From NCBI RefSeq assembly GCF_021026375.1, contig NZ_JAJNDB010000007.1:310001-374000 (forward strand): DNA of 64,000 bases. The letters run 5' to 3'. The stretch's first letter is position 1, and each line of letters begins with the position of its first letter. The DNA comes from Actinomycetospora endophytica (GTDB lineage: Bacteria; Actinomycetota; Actinomycetes; Mycobacteriales; Pseudonocardiaceae). A program made the translations under genes and the position numbers. Below the pieces are notes generated by a model that was not told the origin of the DNA, searched no databases, and saw nothing but the letters and a program-made list of their open reading frames with translations. Below, in pieces: positions 29,986-43,816 of the stretch.

Positions 29986-32315
29986 ATGGCGAACTCCGCC
30001 TCCCCGGCCGCCGTCGACACCGAGACCGGTGTCCACGAGACCACCGCGGTCCTCGACAACGGTGCCCTCGGCACCCGGACCGTCCGCTTCGAGTCCGGCC
30101 GCCTCGCCCGCCAGGCCGCCGGCGCCGTCGTCGCCTACCTCGACGAGGAGACGATGCTCCTCTCGGCGACGACCGCCTCGAAGCGCCCGAAGGACAACTT
30201 CGACTTCTTCCCGCTCACCGTCGACGTCGAGGAGCGGATGTACGCGGCCGGGCGCATCCCCGGCTCGTTCTTCCGCCGCGAGGGCCGCCCGTCGACCGAC
30301 GCGATCCTGACCTGCCGGCTCATCGACCGCCCGCTGCGCCCGACCTTCGTGTCGAACCTGCGCAACGAGGTCCAGGTCGTCGTCACGGTGCAGAGCCTGC
30401 ACCCGAACGACCCGTACGACGTGCTCGCGATCAACGCCGCGTCGGCCTCCACCCAGATCTCGGGCCTGCCGTTCGACGGCCCGGTCGGCGCCACCCGCAT
30501 GGCGCTGATCGGTGACCAGTGGGTCGCCTTCCCGACCTGGGAGCAGCTCGAGGGCGCCGTGTTCGACATGGTGATCGCGGGCTCGATCACCGAGGACGGC
30601 TCCGACGTCGCGATCTCCATGGTCGAGGCCGAGGCCACCGACAAGGCGCTCGCGCTCGTCGCGGGCGGCGCGCCGGCGCCGACCGAGGAGGTCGTGGCGC
30701 AGGGCATGGAGGCCGCGAAGCCGTTCCTCCGCACGCTCTGCGAGGCGCAGAAGAACCTCTACACCTCGCTGGGCGTCACCACGAAGGACTACCCGACCTT
30801 CCCGCCCTACCAGGCCGACGTGCTCTCCGCCGTCACCTCCTCGGCGGGCGACGAGCTCGCCCGCACGCTGACCATCGCCGGCAAGCAGGAGCGCGACGAC
30901 GCCCAGGACGCCCTCAAGGAGCGCCTGGTCACCGAGCTCGGGCCGAAGTTCGAGGGCCGCGAGAAGGAGATCGGCGAGGCCTTCCGCTCGCTGACCAAGT
31001 CGACGGTCCGCCAGAAGATCCTCTCCGACGGGTTCCGCATCGACGGCCGCGGCGTCACCGACATCCGGCCGCTGGCCGCCGAGGTCGAGGTCGTCCCGCG
31101 GGCGCACGGCTCGGCGCTGTTCGAGCGCGGCGAGACCCAGATCCTCGGCGTCACCACGCTGAACATGCTGCGCATGGAGCAGTCGATCGACTCCCTCACG
31201 CCGGAGACGACGAAGCGCTACATGCACCACTACAACTTCCCGCCGTTCTCCACCGGCGAGACCGGCCGCGTGGGCTCGCCCAAGCGCCGCGAGATCGGCC
31301 ACGGTGCGCTGGCCGAGCGGGCGCTGGTCCCGGTGCTGCCCACCCGCGAGGAGTTCCCCTACGCGATCCGGCAGGTCTCGGAGGCGCTCGGCTCCAACGG
31401 CTCCACGTCGATGGGGTCGGTCTGCGCCTCGACGATGTCGCTGTTCAACGCGGGGGTGCCGCTCAAGGCGCCGGTCGCGGGCATCGCGATGGGCCTGGTC
31501 TCGGGCGAGGTCGACGGCAAGGAGACGTTCGTCGCGCTGACGGACATCCTCGGCGCCGAGGACGCGTTCGGGGACATGGACTTCAAGGTCGCCGGCACCA
31601 AGGATCTGGTCACCGCGCTGCAGCTGGACACCAAGCTCGACGGGATCCCGTCCGAGGTCCTGGCCAAGGCGCTGACGCAGGCCAAGGGCGCCCGGCTCGC
31701 GATCCTCGACGTGATGGCCGAGGCCATCGACTCGCCCGACGAGATGAGCGACTACGCGCCGCGCATCACCACGGTGAAGGTGCCGGTCGACAAGATCGGC
31801 GAGGTCATTGGGCCGAAGGGCAAGATGATCAACTCGATCACCGAGGAGACCGGCGCCGACATCTCCATCGAGGACGACGGCACGATCTACGTCGGTGCCG
31901 CGGACGGGCCCAGCGCCCAGGCCGCGGTCGACAAGATCAACGCCATCGCCAACCCGCAGATGCCGAAGATCGGCGAGCGCTACCTGGGCACCGTGGTCAA
32001 GACCGCGGCGTTCGGCGCCTTCGTCTCGCTGGTGCCGGGCCGCGACGGCCTGGTCCACATCTCGAAGCTCGGCGGCGGGAAGCGGATCGGCAAGGTCGAG
32101 GACGTCGTGAACGTCGGCGACAAGCTCCGCGTGGAGATCACCGACATCGACAACCGCGGCAAGATCAGCCTCGTGCCGGTCAAGGAGGACGACGCGGCGG
32201 AGGCCTCGAGCGACGGCGACGCCCCCGAGGGCACCGGGGCCGAGGGCGCGGACGCGCCCCCGGCCGAGGACGCCCCGACCGGCGCCATCACCGGCGCGAT
32301 CGGCGGAGGTCGCTC

Positions 32316-32319
<4 letters not shown>
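29986..32319 (+). CDS. pnp: Polyribonucleotide nucleotidyltransferase (PNPase)
   Basis: A 777-residue PNPase, the phosphorolytic 3'-5' exoribonuclease that also makes RNA tails in actinobacteria. Two RNase PH domains (about residues 15-230 and 330-560) flank a helical domain; the KH domain contains '[15 protein letters not shown]' and the S1 domain '[18 protein letters not shown]'. The C-terminal tail is acidic. ATG 29986 follows AGGAGGA; a longer frame to 29887 is excluded by the leader position. The TGA lies inside the candidate CTG start of the M16 gene. Confidence 0.97.
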
Positions 32320-34498
<2,179 letters not shown>

Positions 34499-34507
34499 CG
34501 GGCCGCT

Positions 34508-35098
34508 CTACAGCAGCGGCAGCCCGAGGTCGTCCGCGCTCGGCTCCGGGGCGAACTCGAGGCCCAGCGGCCCGCCCAGGCGCACCTCGCGCAGCGGCCG
34601 CCCGCCCGCGTCGAGGGTGCGCACCGTCCCGTCGGGCTCCCACCCGGCGCGCCGGTAGAACGCCCGCGACGACGCGTCGCGCTCGGGCACCCAGGTGATC
34701 CCGCGGGGCCCGCCGCCGGAGCGCAGCGCCTCGGCCGCCGTCACCAGCAGCCGTCCGCCGTGCCCACGCCGTCCCCACCGGGGCGACACCAGCAGCGTCG
34801 CGACCAGCCCGACCTGCGCCGCGTCGTCCGGGACCTCGCCCACCGCATCGGCCACGTCGTCCTGCGGCGCCGGGCCCGCGAGGCAGAACCCGACGACCTC
34901 CGTGCCCTCGGTCGCCACCCAGAGCCCCGGTGCGCCTGCCGCGCGCTCCCAGGCCGCGGTCACCGCCTCGTCGTCGAACCCCTGGGTGAGCCCGGCCGGC
35001 AGGAAGTCCGCCCAGGCGGTCGTCCAGACGTCGCGCTGCACGGCGGTGACGGCCGCCGCGTCGTCGGGAGTGGCGGGACGGACGAGGGCGATCGCCAT
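34508..35098 (-). CDS. GNAT family N-acetyltransferase
   Basis: A 196-residue acetyltransferase-fold protein. Strand-helix elements match GNAT: N-terminal 'RPATPDDAAAVTAVQ', the acetyl-CoA loop 'VSPRWGRRGHGGRLLVTA' (R/Q-x-x-G-x-G/A type, about residues 104-122) and 'SRAFYRRAGWEPDG'. The acceptor is unknown. It is convergent with dapB across the tandem repeat. Confidence 0.85.
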   Translation of the reverse strand: MAIALVRPATPDDAAAVTAVQRDVWTTAWADFLPAGLTQGFDDEAVTAAWERAAGAPGLWVATEGTEVVGFCLAGPAPQDDVADAVGEVPDDAAQVGLVATLLVSPRWGRRGHGGRLLVTAAEALRSGGGPRGITWVPERDASSRAFYRRAGWEPDGTVRTLDAGGRPLREVRLGGPLGLEFAPEPSADDLGLPLL

Positions 35099-35242
35099 GG
35101 CGCGAGGGTGGCACGAGGGCTGTCGTCCGTGTCACCCGGGCAGGGCGGGAAACGGTCATTCCACACGTTCCCGACGACGATGTCGGTCGGGTCCGGCAGG
35201 ATGCCGCCGGACCGGAGAGTCGACGCCACCCGAGGAGCCCAG

Positions 35243-35734
35243 TTGTCCGTCACCGACGAACTCGTCGCCGCCAACGAGTCCTTCGCCCGCTCGTTCTCCG
35301 GGGGCGGGCTGCCCGGTCCGCCGTCGCGCCACGTCGCCGTCGTCGCCTGCATGGACGCCCGCCTCGACGTCTACCGCGTCCTCGGCCTCGCCGACGGTGA
35401 GGCACACGTGATCCGCAACGCCGGCGGGGTCGTCACCGACGACGTGCTGCGCTCGCTGACGATCAGCCAGCGCAAGCTGAAGACCACCGAGGTCGTGCTG
35501 GTGCACCACACCAAGTGCGGCATGGCGACCTTCGCCGACGACGACTTCGTGGCCGAGCTCGAGTCCGAGTGCGGCGAGCGTCCGGTGTGGGCGCCCGGCG
35601 CCTTCGCCGACACGGCCCAGGACGTGCGGGACTCACTGGCGGCGGTGCGCTCGAGCCCGTTCCTGCTGCACACCGACGCGGTCCGCGGGTTCGTCTACGA
35701 CGTCGACGCCGGCACGCTCACCGAGGTGGGCTGA
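35243..35734 (+). CDS. Beta-class carbonic anhydrase
   Basis: A 163-residue beta carbonic anhydrase similar in size to Rv1284, interconverting CO2 and bicarbonate in the cytosol. The zinc ligands are in 'ACMDARLD' (Cys, Asp-Arg dyad, about residue 36) and 'HHTKCGM' (His and Cys, about 89-95). No ATG or GTG is suitably placed; a TTG at 35243 with GAGGAG upstream gives the right length. It is transcribed away from the GNAT gene. Confidence 0.9.
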   Translation: MSVTDELVAANESFARSFSGGGLPGPPSRHVAVVACMDARLDVYRVLGLADGEAHVIRNAGGVVTDDVLRSLTISQRKLKTTEVVLVHHTKCGMATFADDDFVAELESECGERPVWAPGAFADTAQDVRDSLAAVRSSPFLLHTDAVRGFVYDVDAGTLTEVG

Positions 35735-35753
35735 GGCCGCCGCCGGCCCGGCT

Positions 35754-35794
35754 CGGCCGGGCCTCAGGCCGGGCGCGGCCGGGCCTCAGGCCGG
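35754..35794. repeat. 19-bp direct repeat after the carbonic anhydrase gene
   Basis: CGGCCGGGCCTCAGGCCGG occurs at 35754 and 35776 with a 22-bp period; each copy is itself nearly palindromic. The second copy contains the TCA that is the minus-strand stop of the neighbouring gene at 35786. Confidence 0.8.
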
Positions 35795-36055
35795 TCGCGG
35801 CAACGGCAGGGCGGGCGGCTCGTCGTCGGCGAGGCGCACCTTGGCGGACGCCGGGTGCTCGACGAGCGCCAGCACCCGGGAGGACATGAAGCGCGCGGTG
35901 CGCACCGGGGTGCCGCCGCGCGTCACCTCGCTGACCTCGACGACGCCGCGCCCGTGCGCGATCTCCACCCGACGACCCGCCCGGGTCGCCTCCACGTCCC
36001 AGCTGCGCGTGGTGCCACCGGCGTCCACGACGATCTCGACACGGTCCCCGATCAT
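35786..36055 (-). CDS. Small conserved hypothetical protein
   Basis: An 89-residue soluble, beta-rich protein ('RVEIVVDAGGTTRSWDVEATRAG', 'VEVSEVTRGGTPVRTARF'). I do not recognise the family. The ATG at 36055 is preceded by AAGGAG on the minus strand, which excludes the longer frame to 36085. It is convergent with the carbonic anhydrase gene and divergent from the YcaQ-like gene. Confidence 0.72.
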   Translation of the reverse strand: MIGDRVEIVVDAGGTTRSWDVEATRAGRRVEIAHGRGVVEVSEVTRGGTPVRTARFMSSRVLALVEHPASAKVRLADDEPPALPLPRPA

Positions 36056-36144
36056 GGGTACTCCTTCACTGTTCTCCCTGGTCAACGCCGGTGTGAGGGC
36101 CTCGATTCCCGTCGTTGTCAGGGGTGGCTGGCACGATCACCGGC

Positions 36145-37416
36145 GTGGCAGGGGCTCCGGAGCGGATGGGCGCGGCGGTCGCGCGGCGGGCGGCGCTGGC
36201 CGCTCAGGGACTGGATGCGCCGGCTAGGGGATCGACCCCGGACCGGGGCGCGCTCAAGCGGCTCGTCCGGCGGCTCGGACTGCTGCAGCTGGACTCGGTG
36301 AACGTGGCCGTGCGGGCGCACTACGCGCCGCCGTTCGCCCGGCTCGGGCCGTACGACCGGGACGCGCTCGACGCGCTGGCCTGGCCGCTGACCGGGGCCG
36401 ACCGGCGGCGTCGGGCATTCGTGGAGTTCTGGGCGCACGAGGCGAGCCTGCTGCCGGTCGAGGACTGGCCGCTGCTGCGCTGGCGGATGCGGGACAACGC
36501 CGCGCGCACCAGCCGGTGGCTCGGCAACGCGCTGGACAACCGGCCGGACGTCCTCGACGCGGTGCACGACGCGATCGCCGCGCACGGCCCGCTCGAGGCC
36601 CGCGAGGTCGAGCAGGTGCTCGGCGACGGCGGCGAGCGCCGGGCCCGCGCGCACGGCGGCTGGTGGCACCGCTCGGACGTCAAGGTCGCGTGCGAGCACC
36701 TGTTCGCCACCGGGGTCCTGACGACGGGGACCCGGCGCGGCTTCCGTCGCGCCTACGCGGTGACCGAGGACGTGCTGCCGGCCGACGTGCTCGCGCGCGA
36801 CCCGGACCGCGGCGAGGCGATGCGCGAGCTCACGCGCAAGGCCGCCGTCGCGTTGGGCGTGGCGACCGAGCCGGACCTGCGCGACCACTACCGTCTCCCG
36901 CCCGCGGAGAGTCGCGCCGCGGTGGCCGAGCTCGTCGACGCGGGAGAGCTGACCCCGGTCGAGGTCAAGGGCTGGGACGCGCCCGCCTACCGCGCGGCGG
37001 GGGCGCGGGTGCCGCGGAAGGTGACCGGACGCGCGCTGCTGGCCCCGTTCGACCCGCTGGTGTGGTTCCGCCCCCGCACCGAGCGGATCTTCGACTTCAC
37101 CTACCGCATCGGCATCTACACCCCCGCCGAGCAGCGCACCCACGGCTACTACGTCTTCCCGTTCCTGCTCGACGGGCAGCTGGTCGGCCGCGTCGACCTC
37201 AAGACCGACCGGGCGGCCGGGGTGCTGCGCGTGCCGGGGGCGTTCGCCGAGCCGGAGTGCGTCGAGCGCGGCGCCGACGAGGACCACGTGGCGATCGAGA
37301 TGGCCGGCGCGCTGTGGGAGATGGCGGCGTGGCTCGGGGTGGACGACGTCGTGGTCGAGGGCGGCCCGCTCGCGCCGGCCCTCTCGCGGGCGCTGGCGTA
37401 CCCCGAGGCCGGCTGA
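36145..37416 (+). CDS. YcaQ-like winged-helix DNA glycosylase family protein
   Basis: About 423 residues of the YcaQ/AlkX family (winged-helix proteins that unhook DNA interstrand crosslinks in E. coli). The catalytic Gln-x-Asp appears as 'LLQLDSVNV' (about residue 50), followed by 'HYAPPFARLGPYDRDALD' and the late 'LLAPFDPLVWFRPRTERIFDF', both family hallmarks. GTG 36145 is preferred since a CACGAT hexamer lies seven bases before it; TTG 36115 and ATG 36166 are alternatives. Actinobacteria have several paralogues, some linked to biosynthetic clusters, so its lesion specificity is unknown. Confidence 0.85.
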   Translation: MAGAPERMGAAVARRAALAAQGLDAPARGSTPDRGALKRLVRRLGLLQLDSVNVAVRAHYAPPFARLGPYDRDALDALAWPLTGADRRRRAFVEFWAHEASLLPVEDWPLLRWRMRDNAARTSRWLGNALDNRPDVLDAVHDAIAAHGPLEAREVEQVLGDGGERRARAHGGWWHRSDVKVACEHLFATGVLTTGTRRGFRRAYAVTEDVLPADVLARDPDRGEAMRELTRKAAVALGVATEPDLRDHYRLPPAESRAAVAELVDAGELTPVEVKGWDAPAYRAAGARVPRKVTGRALLAPFDPLVWFRPRTERIFDFTYRIGIYTPAEQRTHGYYVFPFLLDGQLVGRVDLKTDRAAGVLRVPGAFAEPECVERGADEDHVAIEMAGALWEMAAWLGVDDVVVEGGPLAPALSRALAYPEAG

Positions 37417-37427
37417 ACGCGTCACGC

Positions 37428-37494
37428 GTCGACGAGGGGCACGTCGAGCAAGCTCGAGGCGCTCGGCGGATGCCTGACGTGCTCCTGATCAGCG
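37428..37494. repeat. Repeat family U, copy 2
   Basis: GTCGACGAGGGGCAC and a downstream TGACGTGCTCCTG segment match the element after truB (27526-27591) in order and spacing. It lies between convergent genes (YcaQ-like and LysR) and may be a terminator. Confidence 0.6.
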
Positions 37495-37508
37495 GCGCCG
37501 GCGAAGGC

Positions 37509-38522
37509 TCACCCCGTCGACGACGAGTGGATGAACCGCACCCCGGGCGGCAGCGCGCCGGTGCGTGAGGTCCGCGCGAGCACGGCGAGCAGGGTCTCCC
37601 GGAACGCCTCGGCGGCGCGGGTCGGCGCGACGTCGGTGCGGTGCGCGAGCGCGATCGTGCGATGCGTCCAGCCGGAGCCGTCGAGGCGCGTGGTGCGCAG
37701 TCCGGGGCGCCCGGCCAGCACGAGGCTCGGGACGATCGCCACGCCCAGCCCGCGCTCGACCATCCGGAGCACCGCGTCCATCTCGCCGCCCTCGACGGCG
37801 ATCCGCGGGGTCACGCCCGCCGCGGCACAGGCGGAGAGGACCACCTCGCGCAGCTCGTAGCCGGGCCGGTTGACCACCAGCGGGTGGCGGGCGAGCTCGA
37901 CGATGCCGGCGTGGTCGCCCAGGGCCTCGTCGAGACCGACCTGGCCGCCGGTCGCGGAGACGGCGACGAGCTCCTCGCGCAGCACCGGGGTGAGTCGCAG
38001 GGTGGAGTCCCCCGATCCCGACGTGGCACCACGGGTGGGCCCCGCACCGGCCGCCGCCGCGACCCCCCGGTTCTGCTGGTGGATGACCAGCGCCAGGTCG
38101 AGCTGGCCGTCCTCGAGGTCGGCCACCAGATCCTGGGACCCGCCCTCGCTGATCTGCAGCGAGATGCCCGGGTAGCTGGCGTGGAAGACGGCCAGGACGT
38201 CCGCGACGACCCCGACGCACAGGCTCGGCGTCGCGCCCACCCGCAGCCGCCCGCGGCGCAGCCCGGCGAGCTCGGCGATCTCCAGGCGGGCGGTCTCGAC
38301 GTCGGCCACGATGCGCCGCGCCAGCGGCAGCAACGTCTCACCCGCCGCTGTGAGTGTGACGTGATCCCGACCCCGTGTGAACAGGGTCTCGCCGAGATCA
38401 TCTTCGAGTGCCTGGATCTGCCGGCTCAGCGTCGGTTGCGCGATCCGTACCTCGCCCGCTGCCTGCACGAACCGTCCCGAGTCCGCGACCGCCAGGAAGT
38501 AGACGAGCTGTTTGAGGGTCAC
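37509..38522 (-). CDS. LysR-family transcriptional regulator
   Basis: A 337-residue LTTR with the N-terminal helix-turn-helix 'RFVQAAGEVRIAQPTLSRQI' (about residues 17-36) and a C-terminal periplasmic-binding-like effector domain. A Gly/Ala-rich insertion ('AAAAGAGPTRGATSGSGDS') interrupts the effector domain at about residue 155. It starts at a GTG with TAAGCT six bases upstream, suggesting a leaderless mRNA, and is divergent from sdhCAB. By the usual LTTR logic it may regulate the sdh operon and itself; the closest relatives often control transport or catabolism. Confidence 0.9.
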   Translation of the reverse strand: MTLKQLVYFLAVADSGRFVQAAGEVRIAQPTLSRQIQALEDDLGETLFTRGRDHVTLTAAGETLLPLARRIVADVETARLEIAELAGLRRGRLRVGATPSLCVGVVADVLAVFHASYPGISLQISEGGSQDLVADLEDGQLDLALVIHQQNRGVAAAAGAGPTRGATSGSGDSTLRLTPVLREELVAVSATGGQVGLDEALGDHAGIVELARHPLVVNRPGYELREVVLSACAAAGVTPRIAVEGGEMDAVLRMVERGLGVAIVPSLVLAGRPGLRTTRLDGSGWTHRTIALAHRTDVAPTRAAEAFRETLLAVLARTSRTGALPPGVRFIHSSSTG

Positions 38523-38600
38523 GCCGATAGCTTAAGAGCATCGTCCGACCGAGTTGCATGCATTGGCCGTCGGCGTGTTCACCGGCCTAGCGTGTCGCCC
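38523..38600. promoter_or_regulatory. Divergent LysR/sdhC promoter region
   Basis: The 78-bp spacer contains TAAGCT on the minus strand (38529-38534) for lysR and TAGCGT (38588-38593) on the plus strand for sdhC. Between them are the dyads AGCTTAAGAGC (around 38529) and TGCATGCA (around 38556), candidates for LTTR binding (T-N11-A type). Confidence 0.45.
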
Positions 38601-39287
38601 GTGGTCCTGACCCAGCGCAACATCGTCACGAGGACGTGGGGATCGTCCGTCGGCAAGAAGTCCGTCATGGCCGTGACGGGCGTGATCTTCTTGCTGTTCG
38701 TCATCACCCACATGATCGGCAACCTGAAGATCTTCTTTGGCCAGGAGACCTTCGACGCGTACTCCGAGCACCTGCGGACCCTCGGGGCAGAGATCTTCGG
38801 CTACGGCGGGGTCCTGTGGATCATCCGCGTCGTGCTGATCGCCTCGGTGCTGCTCCACATGGCCGCCGCGTTCTCGCTCTGGTACCGCGCCAAGCGGGCC
38901 CGTCCGGTCGGCTACCAGCACCGCAGCCCCCAGGGCAGCTACGCCGCCCGGACCATGCGCTGGGGCGGGGTGATCATCCTGTTGTTCGTGATCTGGCACA
39001 TCCTCGACCTGACCACGGGCACGGTGAACCCGGATCCGGCCGGCGGCGCCTACGAGAAGCTCGTCGCGAGCTTCGACCGGCCCGTCGTGGCGATCTTCTA
39101 CATCGTCGCGATGGTCGCGCTGAGCTTCCACATCAGTCACGGCCTCTGGTCGGCCGTCCAGACCCTGGGCGGCAACAGCGCCGTCCGCCAGCACTCTCTG
39201 AAGGCGTTCTCGGTGACCGTCGGGGTCGTCATCGCCGTCGGCTTCGCGATCATTCCGCTGTCCGTCATGTTCGGCCTGGTGAGGTGA
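38601..39287 (+). CDS. sdhC: Succinate dehydrogenase cytochrome b subunit
   Basis: A 228-residue five-TM membrane anchor of a type B succinate dehydrogenase (one anchor polypeptide, two haems), like Rv0249c. Conserved His residues appear in 'VITHMIGNLK', 'LLHMAAAFSLW', 'VIWHILDLTTG' and 'LSFHISHGLW', the expected haem ligands. GTG 38601 is selected because the TAGCGT -10 hexamer overlaps the alternative GTG 38592. It passes electrons to menaquinone. sdhA begins three bases after its stop. Confidence 0.93.
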   Translation: MVLTQRNIVTRTWGSSVGKKSVMAVTGVIFLLFVITHMIGNLKIFFGQETFDAYSEHLRTLGAEIFGYGGVLWIIRVVLIASVLLHMAAAFSLWYRAKRARPVGYQHRSPQGSYAARTMRWGGVIILLFVIWHILDLTTGTVNPDPAGGAYEKLVASFDRPVVAIFYIVAMVALSFHISHGLWSAVQTLGGNSAVRQHSLKAFSVTVGVVIAVGFAIIPLSVMFGLVR

Positions 39288-39290
39288 GGA

Positions 39291-41273
<1,983 letters not shown>

Positions 41274-41287
41274 GAGGGCATCAGACG

Positions 41288-42043
41288 ATGAAGCTCACCC
41301 TGCGGGTGTGGCGTCAGAAGAACGCCGACACCAAGGGCAAGATGGTCAAGTACCACCTCGACGACGTCGACGAGGACATGTCGTTCCTCGAGATGCTCGA
41401 CGTGCTGAACGAGAAGCTGACCCTCGACGACGAGGACCCGGTCTCGTTCGACCACGACTGCCGCGAGGGCATCTGCGGCTCGTGCGCGATGGTCATCAAC
41501 GGGGTCCCGCACGGCCCGCAGAAGAACACCACGACGTGCCAGCTGCACATGCGGCACTTCTCCGACGGCGACACCATCGACGTCGAGCCGTGGCGGGCGC
41601 GGGCGTTCCCGGTGATCAAGGACCTGGTGACCGACCGGTCGGCGTTCGACCAGATCATCCAGTCCGGCGGCTACGTCAGTGTCAACACCGGATCGGCGCC
41701 GGACGCCCACGCGACGCCGGTGGACAAGGTCTCCGCCGACGACGCCTTCGACGCCGCGACCTGCATCGGCTGCGGCGCCTGCGTGGCGGCGTGCCCGAAC
41801 GGCAGCTCGATGCTGTTCACCGCCGCCAAGGTCACCCATCTCGGCCTGCTCCCGCAGGGGCAGCCGGAGCGGGCGACCCGCGCGATCAACATGCTCGCCA
41901 AGCAGGACGAGCTCGACTTCGGCGGGTGCACCAACGTCGGTGCGTGCGCCGAGGTGTGTCCCAAGGGCATCCCGCTGGCGTCGATCTCGCGGCTCAACCA
42001 CGACGTGCTGGGCGCGACCCTGTCCGGGGCCCGCGCGGACTAG
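41288..42043 (+). CDS. sdhB: Succinate dehydrogenase iron-sulfur subunit
   Basis: A 251-residue iron-sulfur subunit joining SdhA to the membrane anchor. The [2Fe-2S] ligands are in '[11 protein letters not shown]' (about 59-69) and a further Cys in 'TTTCQLH'; the [4Fe-4S] motif is '[12 protein letters not shown]' and the [3Fe-4S] motif '[15 protein letters not shown]'. ATG 41288 lies 14 bp after sdhA with GGAGGG upstream. The C-terminus is followed by a strong palindrome. Confidence 0.96.
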   Translation: MKLTLRVWRQKNADTKGKMVKYHLDDVDEDMSFLEMLDVLNEKLTLDDEDPVSFDHDCREGICGSCAMVINGVPHGPQKNTTTCQLHMRHFSDGDTIDVEPWRARAFPVIKDLVTDRSAFDQIIQSGGYVSVNTGSAPDAHATPVDKVSADDAFDAATCIGCGACVAACPNGSSMLFTAAKVTHLGLLPQGQPERATRAINMLAKQDELDFGGCTNVGACAEVCPKGIPLASISRLNHDVLGATLSGARAD

Positions 42044-42072
42044 CGCTGCTCCGCGGACCTCGCTCCGAACGC

Positions 42073-42120
42073 ACGAACGGCTCGTTCGTCACCTTCGAAG
42101 GTGACGAACGAGCCGTTCGT
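42073..42120. terminator. 48-bp perfect palindrome after sdhB
   Basis: ACGAACGGCTCGTTCGTCACC, a TTCGAA centre and the exact reverse complement form a perfect palindrome between convergent sdhB and the DUF4097 gene. It probably terminates both transcripts. The arms carry the motif ACGAACGRSTCGTTCGT also found inside the ROK coding sequence at 6460-6512. Confidence 0.85.
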
Positions 42121-42168
42121 GGCTTTGGGGGGTGCCACCGGGGCCGGGTGCCGGCGCCGGCCGGGTGG

Positions 42169-43137
42169 TTACGACGACGAGGCCGTGCTCACCCGGGCGT
42201 TGCCCGCCGCGGCCCGCCCGCGGATGCGCAGCGGGACCACCGTCTCGGTCGTGGTGCCCTCGGGGCGGCTGCTGCTCACCGGCAGGTCCGACGAGGCCGA
42301 GCCCGCGGCCGAGCGCAGGTCGACCGAGGCGTCGACCCCGGAGTGCACCCCGACCCGCACCGAGCCCGCGCCCGTCGAGAGGTCCAGGTCGCCCGCGGAG
42401 GCGTCCCGGACGGTGACGTCACCGCTGCCGGCCCGCACCGCGAGGTCCGCGGCGACCCGGGCGACCGCGACCGACCCGCTGCCGGTCACGACCTCGGTCG
42501 AGGCGAGGACCTCGTCGAGGGTGATGTCCCCGGCGCCGCCCTTGACCTTCAGGACGCCGCCGACCCGGCCGACGGAGACGTCCCCGGCCCCGCAGCGGAT
42601 CGCACTGCGGGCGGTGAGCTCCGAGACGCTGACGCTGCCGGTGGTCCCGATCTCCACCGCACCCGGGCGCCCGGCGACGTCGACGGGCGCGGCTCCGGCG
42701 CGCACCGCCACCCCGGACCCCGCCGGGGCGTGCACGGTCACCGCGAGCGGGACGGCCCGCAGCGCCACCTCGCGGGGGCCGCGGACGGACAGCCGCCCGT
42801 CGGCGAGGGTGATCTCGACGGCGTCGACCGCGCGTCGGGCCCGCTCCTCGGGGTCCTCCCCGGGCCGGACGCCGAGCCCGGCCATGGCGCCGAGGTCGAA
42901 CCCGAAGCGCCGTTCGAGCCCGCCCGCGGCGTCCACCAGGCCCGCGAGTCCCCGGACCCAGCCGGGCGCCCCCTCGGGATCGGCGGTCACCTCGACGCGC
43001 AGCTCGGCGGGGGAGGCGTCGGTCGAGGTCTCCGGCCGCTGGTCCAACCGGACGTCGACCCGCCCGGCGTCGATCTCGACGACGACGTCGACCGGGCCCT
43101 CGACGTCGTGACGCTCGGTCCTGCTCGGCGCGCTCAT
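42169..43137 (-). CDS. DUF4097 family beta-helix protein
   Basis: A 322-residue protein of the DUF4097 (putative adhesin-like) family. The C-terminal ~200 residues are a repeated Val/Ser/Gly beta-helix pattern ('GSVSVSELTARSAIRCGAGDVSV', 'GDITLDEVLASTEVVTGSGSV', 'GDVTVRDASAGDLDLSTGAGS'). No signal peptide or TM helix is seen, so it is likely cytosolic or membrane-peripheral. The ATG overlaps the stop of the upstream RHH gene (ATGA), showing translational coupling; the longer frame to 43149 is unlikely. Function of the family is unknown. Confidence 0.87.
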   Translation of the reverse strand: MSAPSRTERHDVEGPVDVVVEIDAGRVDVRLDQRPETSTDASPAELRVEVTADPEGAPGWVRGLAGLVDAAGGLERRFGFDLGAMAGLGVRPGEDPEERARRAVDAVEITLADGRLSVRGPREVALRAVPLAVTVHAPAGSGVAVRAGAAPVDVAGRPGAVEIGTTGSVSVSELTARSAIRCGAGDVSVGRVGGVLKVKGGAGDITLDEVLASTEVVTGSGSVAVARVAADLAVRAGSGDVTVRDASAGDLDLSTGAGSVRVGVHSGVDASVDLRSAAGSASSDLPVSSSRPEGTTTETVVPLRIRGRAAAGNARVSTASSS

Positions 43138-43805
43138 CCGCGAACCCACCCCGACACGCCGGAGTCGCCCTCGTCGTCGTCACCCGACGACGACGGCCGG
43201 TTCCGCGGCTCGTCGTCGGAGCCCGGACCGTCCCAGCCGTGCTTGTCCCAACCGCGTCCGCGGCCCCGCCCGTGCCCCCACGAGTCGTGCAGGGCTCCCT
43301 GCACGGCCTGCGAGATCCACGAGTTGAGCGACATGCCCTGGGCGGCGGCGGCCTGCTCGGCCTGGCCCTTGATCTGGTCGACGAGCCGGAGGGTCATCCG
43401 GGAGATGTCGCCCATGTCGCCGGGTCCGGCGCTCGGCCGGCCGAACCCGGGGTGATCGAAGCCCGGGCGCCGGAACGCCCCGCCGGGCCCGACGAACGGG
43501 CTCGACGACGGCCCGGCGAAGAAGCCGCCCGCCGGCGCCTCCTCCTCGGCCGGCTCCTCGGCGGCGGAGCGGTCGACGACCACGTCGACCTCGCGGCCCC
43601 GGAGGCGCAGCGAGACGGAGTGGTCGTCGAGGGAGTCGGAGATCTCCGCGGCGAGGTCGGAGAGCGCGTTCATGAGGGCGAGGCGAACGGCGGGCTCGAG
43701 GGCCCCGGCCAGCGCGGTGCCGGCCCGGGCGGTCTGCTCGTCGCCCACCGACGCCGCGGCGGCGAGGTCGTCCCGCAGGGCGGTGACATAGGGCGTGAGG
43801 TCCAT
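43134..43805 (-). CDS. HicB-like ribbon-helix-helix DNA-binding protein
   Basis: A 223-residue protein with an N-terminal HicB-like domain ('MDLTPYVTALRDDLAAAASVG', 'SVSLRLRGREVDVVVD') and a C-terminal ribbon-helix-helix ('ISRMTLRLVDQIKGQAEQAAAAQGMSLNSWISQAV', about residues 140-174, in parts). A Gly/Pro/Phe-rich linker joins them, and the tail is Gly/Arg/Asp-rich. No HicA toxin is beside it; instead it is coupled by ATGA overlap to the DUF4097 gene. ATG 43805 is used. Four TGACACCA-type half-sites just upstream suggest autoregulation. Confidence 0.82.
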   Translation of the reverse strand: MDLTPYVTALRDDLAAAASVGDEQTARAGTALAGALEPAVRLALMNALSDLAAEISDSLDDHSVSLRLRGREVDVVVDRSAAEEPAEEEAPAGGFFAGPSSSPFVGPGGAFRRPGFDHPGFGRPSAGPGDMGDISRMTLRLVDQIKGQAEQAAAAQGMSLNSWISQAVQGALHDSWGHGRGRGRGWDKHGWDGPGSDDEPRNRPSSSGDDDEGDSGVSGWVRG

Positions 43806-43816
43806 GGGCACCACAG

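Noticed and set aside
34760..35242. Long N-terminal extension of the carbonic anhydrase
   Set aside because: It overlaps the divergent GNAT gene; the TTG at 35243 with its ribosome-binding site gives the family length.
36056..36085. Extended start of the small hypothetical at 36085
   Set aside because: The strong AAGGAG site precedes the ATG at 36055.
43134..43805. HicAB toxin-antitoxin module
   Set aside because: There is no HicA-like toxin on either side; the partner is a DUF4097 protein.
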